A stretch of 64,000 nucleotides of DNA. It comes from Catenaria anguillulae PL171 (taxonomy: Eukaryota > Blastocladiomycota > Blastocladiomycetes > Blastocladiales > Catenariaceae). The notes under the pieces were generated by a model. The model did not search any database, was not told the origin of the DNA, and was given only the letters and a program-made list of their open reading frames with translations. The stretch's first letter is position 1, and every line of letters starts with the position of its first letter. Positions 56,004-64,000 of the stretch are shown piece by piece. The position numbers and the translations under genes were made by a program. The stretch is taken from the NCBI GenBank assembly GCA_002102555.1, contig MCFL01000046.1:62001-126000 (forward strand), written 5' to 3'.

Positions 56004-59000
56004 ATGCCACAACCACAGCAACAGTCGAGCCCGAGTCCATTTGTCATTGTGCAGCACGGCGACTTGCCGTCCCTGCGGGCGATGGCCCCGTCGCTCGACC
56101 TTGTCTCGCAGCGCGAACCCGTTCATGGCCACACGCTTTTGCACACAGCCGTTGCCGCCTCGCAGCTCGAATGCCTGCGACTTCTCCTGTCTTTGCCATC
56201 AGCAGCTCCCGCAATCAACGTCCGCGACAATGACAACCAAACGCCGCTGTATCTGGCAGCAGCCCTTGGATTCCTGCCAGGTGTCGAGGCCCTCGTGCGC
56301 GCCGGGGCCGATGTCGAGACGGCCAATCACGATGGAACTACGCCATTGCTCATTGCTTGCTTCTCTGGTCATGCCAGCATTGCCGCCATGCTCCTCGATA
56401 CCCGCCGGGCAAACCTCATGGCCCGCAACGCATCCGAGCAAACGGCCATGTCGCTTGCGGCTAGCGAGGGCCACGTTCCCATTGTCGAGCTGCTGCTCGC
56501 CCGCGGATTCCCAGCCAATTACGTTGACCAGGTACTTTTTGCCACATCCGTTCAAATGTTTTTTTTTGCCTCTGCGACCACGGGCCTTGTTCTCACCACG
56601 CCATTGACACTTGGTCGCGATGTGTGTCTTCTGTATTTATTTAGTTTGGATGGACGCCTCTCATGCTCGCATCGCACGCAAACCAAGCAACAATTGTCAC
56701 GGCCCTCGTCAACGCCGGCGCTGATCCGTCCATGACCTCGCCTGATGGCAAGACGGCCATGGCGATCGCCCATGCGGCCTCCGCCAACGACGCCATGGCT
56801 GCACTTGCCCACCATCGTGCCCAATCGATTCCCGCAAACTCTCCGGGTGGCCTGCAGCGCTCAGCAACACTGCCGACGCTCAACAATCCACCGCCAAATG
56901 CGGCTGGGACCGGACCTCGGAGCGGTCCACAGGCCATGCGGTTCAACTCGTTGCCGCATACCGCCAAACAACCGCTCGATGGACCGGTACCGCACCAGCA
57001 GCAACATCAACTTCTACAGGCAAGTCCTCCCTCGGGACCACCGACGCGCAACAACTCGTCAGATTCCCTATCTCGTGCTGCCTTGCTGACCTCGAAACCC
57101 GCTTTGGCGGTCGACACGTCCACCCTCCCCGCTCGCCAACGGTCGGGCACTGGGTCGTCAAGCGAATCGTCTCCCACGCTCGGCCGCTCTCCCTCATCGG
57201 CACAGCCCATGCTTCATCACCAGCAGCACCATCACCACCAGTATGCTCGTCACTTGGGCGCATCCTCATCTTCGGCCGGCTCCTCGTCCGTGTCGCTCAA
57301 TGCATCCACCGATGACCTCATGTCTGTCCTCGTGCCGCTCAACGACCTGTCCAACAGCTCGGCCTCTGTCGTTACACCAGCAGCTCAAGCGTCGCGCCAA
57401 GCGCAACAATACGTGCCCGTCAACGCCGACCCGGCCATGCGCCGCCGCCACCTCAATCGTCGCTCTACTGCCAAACTTACCACCGATCCTCTTGCGCAAG
57501 CCCAACTTGCCGAAGCGCTTGCAGGCCACGTGGACCATCGCGGCCACATCAAGGATTCGGCCCGTTCCTCGCCCTCCAAGGGCTGGCAGCGGTTCTCGCG
57601 CATTGTCTCGTGCTGGGCGCCCGATTTTCTTCTGGAAAAGAGTGGATTGCACACGCGTCAAGTCCGGGAAGCTTGGCGCGAAAAGATTGGGCTTTGCTTC
57701 TTGATCCTCATGTGCTCGGCCGTCGTTGGGTTCCTTACATTTGGTTTGTCGGCTGCCGTGTGCAAGCCGTTGGGCGTCACGTATCGTGACTTCTCGCTGT
57801 CTGCCAATGCTTCGGACGCGGGCAACCATATGTCGATTGTTCGCGGCCGCTTGTATCGGACGGGCGAAATGTGGAAATTTGGGCATCACAAGATTGCGCT
57901 CGAGCGCCATCCCAACCTCAATGAAGATCAGCGCCGCGAAATCGATACGGCGGTCAAGGACAACCTCAATGCGGACATAACAAGCCTCTTTCCGCTCCCG
58001 CAAGAGGTGCATGGATGTCCCGTCGCCCCTGAAGCTGATTTATGCGGTTTCAAGCTCACCGACGCTTGCCACACCACACACAAAGCTCACGAAATGCTTG
58101 AGCGTTTCTACACCGGGCGGTCGGTGGCGTGGTCGTGGGATAACATTACCGACACCACACACAACAAGCTGTTTGTGTTTTCGCATCGGGTGTATTCGCT
58201 GACGCGGTACTTGGAGCTCAAGGAATCGGATCAGTTCTTGTCGCAACTCAACGTGACCAAGGAAGACTTGGCCGAGTTTGTGGGTATGGACGCGACGCTC
58301 ACGATTGACCGGAATCCAAAGTTGCGCAAGGCCGTTCCGTGCTTTGAGTATTATTTCCGTGTGGGTCAGTTGGAGGGAACGTCCGTCGAGTGCCTCACGT
58401 CCAATACCGTCACGCTCATCATCTCCGTGGTATTGCTCGGTATGCTGTTTCCCCTGGCTGTTCATCCACGTGCTTGTCGTGGCCCTAACCCGCATCCACC
58501 CTACAGGCCTCATTGCCATCAAATTCATCAGCGCTGTCGCTTTCAATTGGGCCCTCTCGCGCCGCCTCGGCCGTCTGGACCAGTCCGCGCCTCCCAAACC
58601 GTGGGTCATTTGCCTCGTGACTGCCTATTCCGAGGACCGTGCCGGAATCCAAACCACCCTCGACTCGCTCTCGGCCACCGAGTACCCTTCGCATCAAAAG
58701 CTCCTCGTTGTGATTGCCGACGGCAACGTTACTGGCGCCGGTCAATCCGTGTCGACGCCCGATATTTGCCGCGGCATGCTCAAGCCTGCGCGTTGGATGC
58801 CATCACACGTGGAGCCAGCTTCGTACGTTGCCATTGGCGACGGTAACAACCGCCACAACATGGCCGAGGTGCACGCGGGCCACTACGTGTACAAGGACAA
58901 GAAGGTGCCCATGGTGCTCATCAACAAGGTTGGCAACTCGGAGGAGCGCGGAAAGCCAAAGGCTGGTAACCGCGGCAAGCGCGACTCGCAGATCATTCTC

Positions 59001-60695
59001 ATGTCGTGGCTCAACAAGCTGGCTTTCAACGACCGCATGTGTCCGCTCGAGTTTGACTTGTCCGACAAGGTGTACCGGTTGACGGGTGAGTTCCCCACCA
59101 TTTACGAAATGGTGCTGATGGTGGATGCAGACACGCTCGTGCTGCCCGACTCGCTCGGACGTATGGTTGCCGCGTTTGAGGACGATGACAAGGTCATGGG
59201 CTTGTGTGGTGAGACTCGGATTGCCAATAAGCGCAAGTCGTGGGTCACCATGATTCAGGTCTTTGAGTACTACATTTCGCACCATTTGGGTCCGTTACTT
59301 CTGCACCTCCTGATCTCATTCTTTTTTTGCTTATTACTCACTCACCGTGTTTGTGCTTTTGGTTTGAGCAGGCAAGGCGTTTGAATCCATCTTTGGTACG
59401 TCTCTGTTCTAATCTCCATGTTTCCGCTTGCACCTCTCTCCTGACGCTTGGCTCATTGGGGAATCACAGGTGGTGTGACTTGTCTCCCTGGATGCTTCTG
59501 CATGTACCGTATCCGCGCCCCCAAGGCCGGACCCGACGGCGAAAAGGGCAAGTTCTTTGTGCCAGTGCTCGCCAACCCGGCCATTATCGAGGCGTACTCG
59601 CAAAACGAGGTCAACACCCTTCATGAAAAGAACCTTTTGTTGCTTGGGGAGGATCGTTACCTGACCACACTCATGTTGCGCACATTCCCGAAACGCAAGA
59701 TGATCTTTGTCCCGCGCGCCGTGTGCAAGACCGAGGTGCCTGACCGATTCTCTGTGCTCTTGTCGCAACGCCGTCGGTGGATCAACAGTACCGTACACAA
59801 CTTGTACCGCTTGCTGTGGACAAAAGACTTGTGCGGCATTTTCTGCTGCTCCATGCCGTTTGTCATTGCCCTCGAGTTGATTGCTTCCGTGTCGTTGCCG
59901 GCCATGTTGCTCTTTTTGCTCTACCTGATTGTGCGTGCGTCAATGGGCGACCCGAATGCCGTCTTGCCGTTGGTGTTGATGGCGGCCATGTTTTTGTTGC
60001 AAGCCGTGTTGATTCTCATCACCACGCGCAAGCTCATTTACATTTGGTGGATGTTTGTCTACAGTACGTTGATTCCGTGCCTCGGGAATTTCTTCACGCT
60101 TGATGCTCACTGACTGATTGTGACCCGCATCCATGTTTCCTTTTTTCCAGTCTTTGCCATCCCCGTTTGGAACTTCATCCTGCCTGTCTATGCCTTTTGG
60201 CACTTTGACGACTTCTCCTGGGGCGCCACCCGCAAAATTGAAGGTGTCGACAATGGTCACGGTAGCGCCGATGGTCGCCAAGTGTTTGACCCTCTTGCGA
60301 TCCCGCGCAAGTACTTCCAAGAATGGAAGGACGAGCGGTCTCGCTACGCACGTAAAATGCGCGAAGCCAATATGCCGCCACCGCCGTCCATGCCGTCCAA
60401 CAACCCGTACCGTGGCCCACAAGCCCGGTCAGGCCCACACGTGCAATTTGATGACGCAGATTCTCCTATGGGCACCCCTCCGCCACCGTTCACTGCTCAA
60501 GGCCACGTGCCGCCACCAATGATGATGCCACCACAGCATCAGCAGCATCAGCAAGTGCCGCAGTATCATCACCAGCAGCCGTTCCATCATCAGCCACCTC
60601 CCCCGCCGGCGGGGCACCAAGGTCTGCCGCCACCAGGTCACGCTGTTCAGCACGGATCCAACAATCGAGGCCCAAGCCCACCGCAATACAAGTGA
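56004..60695 (+). CDS. Chitin synthase (class IV-like) with N-terminal ankyrin repeats
   Basis: Six exons join in phase (56004-56531, 56645-58439, 58507-59289, 59372-59395, 59470-60063, 60151-60695) to 1422 residues. Residues about 10-230 form five or six ankyrin repeats, for example [53 protein letters not shown] and [18 protein letters not shown] disordered linker of about 270 residues follows. The synthase part has two N-terminal membrane segments around a luminal region, then the GT2 core: [55 protein letters not shown] and QRRRWINS. C-terminal membrane spans and the [10 protein letters not shown] motif follow. All residues expected for UDP-GlcNAc polymerisation are present. The tail is Pro/His/Gln-rich. 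Confidence 0.93.
59372..59395 (+). other. 24-nt micro-exon of the chitin synthase gene
   Basis: Flanked by GAGCAG (acceptor) and GTACGT (donor), it encodes GKAFESIFG including split codons. Leaving it out keeps the frame but removes a conserved block of the active-site region (KAFES-FG before VTCLPGC). Confidence 0.85.
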
Positions 60696-61027
60696 GTGAA
60701 TGATCCTGTAACGACCGCCAGCATGTGCTGTGTTGACTACTTTTCGCCTTGTACTTTTCCCCACTCCTACACATGTATCACCTCAACTACTTGCTTTGTT
60801 TTGCATTTTTTTGTGTATTTCCCTGCCACATTCACAGCATCATATTTTTAATACACACAGTACCCTCCTTTCGACATTACTTTTTGCTCATTCGTTCCGT
60901 GGCCCGGCCCAAGGTTGATCAACCCGGTCAGGTCGTGTCGTGAACTCGCCAGTGGGACGGTGCGATTCCCACCGCCCTTTTCTGCACTTGCCCGAGAGCA
61001 ACTTCAACATGATATAACCCTGAAATC
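60696..61027. other. Chitin synthase 3' end and upstream region of the HEAT gene
   Basis: About 330 bp, T-rich in the first half. No terminator or promoter motif could be singled out. Confidence 0.4.
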
Positions 61028-64000
61028 ATGCCGCCACCCACTGCAACGACCGTCCCGGCACCTTCCGTGTCTGTGCCGGCCAATGGACGGCTTCTTCCGC
61101 AACACGCCGTCGCCAACATACAGCTGCCCGACTCGCTGCGTGCACGTCTTGCTCACTGGTTGCACACGGCCGGAATCACATCTCGCAAGCTTGCAGCCAA
61201 GGGACTGTCTCCGTTCGCCTCTCATCATGCCTCTGCGGCCAACAGCTCTTCTCATGCTGCCCCATCAGCCTTGGCCGGCGCCGGTGCGTCACAACGCTCC
61301 CAAACCGCGACCGCGGCATCCATGGCGGCTGCGGCGGACACGCCCTGGGATCTTCCATTGAACTCGAGCATGGGCGGCGGAGCAAGGCAAGCGGCCAACA
61401 AACCCGTCCGCAATGTCCAGTTTGCGCCCGCCCCCATGACTTCTGGCGAAGGTGACGACGTGACAGATTCGGAAGCCGATCTGACCGCGGTGACATTGGC
61501 GGCCGGCGGTGATCCCGGCGCAGCTGCAGCCTCAGATGCCGCCCTTGAGGCCGGGCTCGTTCACACCATTGTTCATTTGCTCGTTTCGCTCGTCCCTGCT
61601 GCCGAACCATCCCTACGGACCCATTCGCTCCATTTGCTCGTCGATCTCGCGCACACAATGTCGCCGCTTTCCCAAGACCGGCTCGAATCGCTGCGCGCGA
61701 TGATTGCGACCCAAGGTCCATCACCCGATCCGGCACCCGTGCTTGGCGCATTGCTGGACCACATTGGCGCGTCGCTTGCTCCAATTGCTGTACCCGTCGC
61801 GACCGGTTTGAGCCATTTCTTGACACACCGTGATTCTGCCGTCCGGGCTATCGCTGCGGTTGCCCTGGCAAGGCTCTTGATGCAGCATACGGCCAGGTTT
61901 GAAGAGGCCGACCGGCTGGCAGTCGTGTGGGATCTGGTGTTTGCGTTGACGGCGTCGGCATCGGCGGCATCAGTCGCGTTTGCTGGAAGCGCAAGTGGGG
62001 GAGGTGGCCAGCATGGTGGAGGAGGGTATGCGAGTGTGGCAAAGAAAGGTGGGAACGAAGGCGGCGGTGGCGGTGGCGGTCATTACCAGTTATCGTTGGC
62101 GGATGTGACTGACAGGAGGGATCGGAGGGTCATGATTGAAGCGCTTGGGGCATTGGCGGGTATGTACCAGCAAAATGCCGATTTGGTGGCCAAGGTGATT
62201 GAGGGATTGTTGCGGTTGGATGTCAAGGTCCGTTTGCCATAAAGCTCCGCAACCAGTTTATGTTGGGAAGCGTGTGCTGACGTGAATCTTTCTCGTTTCT
62301 CGCGTGCATGTCATTTAGACTGAATCGGAACGGACAGCCATTCAATCCACTTTGACTCGCCTCAGCGACACCCCACACGCCAATCTCGCTGTCGCCGTTG
62401 TCGAGCAAATCCGCCCAGAGGACGACGACTCACTCGACCTCATTTGGTGGCTCGTGCAAACATTAACCCCATCTGCACCACTCCCATCCCTCCTCGACGC
62501 ACACTTGACTTCACCTCAACCTGCTGTCCGTTACGGATGCGCTCTTGTCCTTGACGCTTACTGTCACCTGCACCCGTCACGCATTCCTTCTCTCGCGCCC
62601 ATGCTCACGCTCGGCTTTCACGACCGGTGCGTGCCTGTGGCCCTCATCTACCGCTCCCTCTTTCGTTCACTTCTCGGGACCACACCCGGGGCACTTGCGG
62701 CCACGCCGGGCATCCCCTGCCCGTTTGACCTCATGGAGCGCGTGGCCACAGCCATGGAGTACATGGGCAGTACAGCCGACCAGCTCGGCGCACTTGCATT
62801 CCTCGACGAATGGGCACCTCGCGCATCAGGCACAGGCTCGGGCTCGCCACCGCCCCTCGTCCTCCAATCGCTCGTCAACTGTTTGCACTCGCCAATGCCC
62901 GACGTACGGATGGCCGCACTTGGTGTGCTTGCCAAACTCGCGCCGGCCATGATGTCGGCGGCACTCACAACCCCACCGCACGCGCCCATCCACGACCAGA
63001 TTCATCTCGTGTGGACACACTTGTGCCAGGTGCCGTCGGCCATGTGGGCTGCTGACCTTGGCGTATTTCCGGCACTGGCACCTGCGCTGCGGGCGCAAAA
63101 GGACTTTTACTTGATCTTATTTGAGCGCATGATTAATGGCGCGCCTGCTGCTCGGTCATCGATTTATGCCGTACTCAAGGGTGTGGCCACGACAGGCGCA
63201 CCGTCAGACAAGGCGCAGGCCGTGGGCTTGCTGGCACTGGCGCTAGGGGATATGCACCCGGGTGCACATGCGGCGGCAGTTGAAGCATTGGCTGCGCATC
63301 GGCCGGCAATGGCGCAGATGCTGGGTCAGTTGAGGGAGACACACAAGGGGATGGGTAAGACGGCGGATGGATACGCGCGCATGGTGAGCGTGTGGGATGA
63401 TGCGGCGACAGCAGTCGCAGACGCGGGATTGTTGGCAGAATGGGTTCGAAGGGAAGAAGTCATGGACCGGATTTGGGATTGTTACTTGGGTGGGCAGCCA
63501 GAGCATGCCGTAGCCCCGTCGCCCGACGATTATGCTTACGCTCGAGCCTTGGAGGTGCACTCGCCCATTTGGTTGAGTTTGGTTCTGCATCGGCTGTCGG
63601 TCGCACCACCACCAATCACCAAGAACGAAAAGCGCGGCACCGTTCCTCAGCTCGTCACGTTACGCCGGCGCCATTTTGCTGGATATCTGCTCGTCATGTT
63701 TCCCATGCTCGGATACCCAGACGTGGCGATTCGCCAAGCAGCATGCACCGCCGTCGTCGCTGCCGTGTTTTCGGGTGTGCTCATCAACAACTTGACAGCC
63801 AAGGCACTCGTCGAGTATGTCGTGAATGCACTGGCAAATCACAAGGCGTGGACCTATGTGTGCTCGGCGCTGGACATTGCCGCACTGTTCCTGCGCACCA
63901 AGGTGCCCAACTTGTCGCAGTTTTTGTTTTCGCACTTTTTGGGCATAGCCCTGGATTGGGCCGTCAACTCGCCAAGCGTCCCGGTGCGTGTATCGTCGCT
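61028..64000 (+). CDS. HEAT-repeat protein of unknown function, 3' end beyond the window
   Basis: Exon 1 (61028-62227, 400 codons) and exon 2 (from 62319) join in phase. The frame then stays open to the last base, so the protein is at least 960 residues and incomplete here. After a Pro/Ala-rich start it consists of helical pairs typical of HEAT/ARM repeats: GLVHTIVHLLVSLVPAAEPS, DSAVRAIAAVALARLLMQ, RVMIEALGALAGMYQQNADL, MPDVRMAALGVLAKLAPAMM, and DVAIRQAACTAVVAAVFSG. A Gly-rich loop lies near residue 330. Large scaffold proteins have this form, but the sequence was not matched to one. A second intron could start just beyond the window. Confidence 0.8.

Noticed and set aside
58430-58510. Apparent frameshift in the chitin synthase near 58440
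   Set aside because: A 67-nt intron with GTATGC donor and CTACAG acceptor restores the frame and makes one continuous membrane helix, so no break is needed.

Overview
The window is nuclear DNA from a zoosporic, early-diverging fungus. A member of the Blastocladiomycota (Catenaria/Allomyces type) fits best, though this is inference from gene content. Genes are GC-rich, tightly packed and on both strands. Introns are mostly 45-110 nt with GTATGT, GTACGT or GTGCGT donors. A chitin synthase and Avo1/SIN1 fit a fungus. An Abl-interactor-like WAVE-complex subunit and the cilium-associated protein LRRC51 fit a lineage that keeps crawling and flagellated cells.

Left third (1-28 kb): a 3-hydroxyacyl-CoA dehydrogenase, a METTL16-type RNA m6A methyltransferase, a 2.5 kb gene-free stretch holding a foldback repeat, an ABI-like SH3 protein, an orphan ORF, a NECAP endocytic adaptor, three coiled-coil or low-complexity proteins of unknown role, the TORC2 subunit SIN1, and a very large CNOT4 ubiquitin ligase transcribed divergently from SIN1. 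These genes read cleanly apart from one doubtful junction in SIN1.

Middle (28.7-43.4 kb): a mitochondrial-type PPR protein, an ankyrin-like 'WW' repeat protein, LRRC51, cullin-1, a small unknown protein, an F-box/leucine-rich-repeat protein and a homeodomain protein. Except LRRC51, each is interrupted by reading-frame breaks. Nearly all can be explained by one missing base. Because an essential single-copy gene type (CUL1) is among them, consensus sequence error is more likely than mass gene death.

Accessory segment (43.4-50.9 kb): about 2 kb without convincing genes, a small caspase-fold protein whose two catalytic residues look replaced, a polytopic membrane protein of unknown family with its own TATA box, and an intron-containing DDE integrase gene of mobile-element origin.

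Right end (50.9-64 kb): a 1225-residue glutamine-rich protein with a possible degenerate HECT-like C-terminus, a class IV-like chitin synthase with an N-terminal ankyrin-repeat domain, and the 5' part of a HEAT-repeat protein that runs off the window. No tRNA, rRNA or CRISPR was seen. All functions are assigned from sequence patterns by eye; no database search was run.
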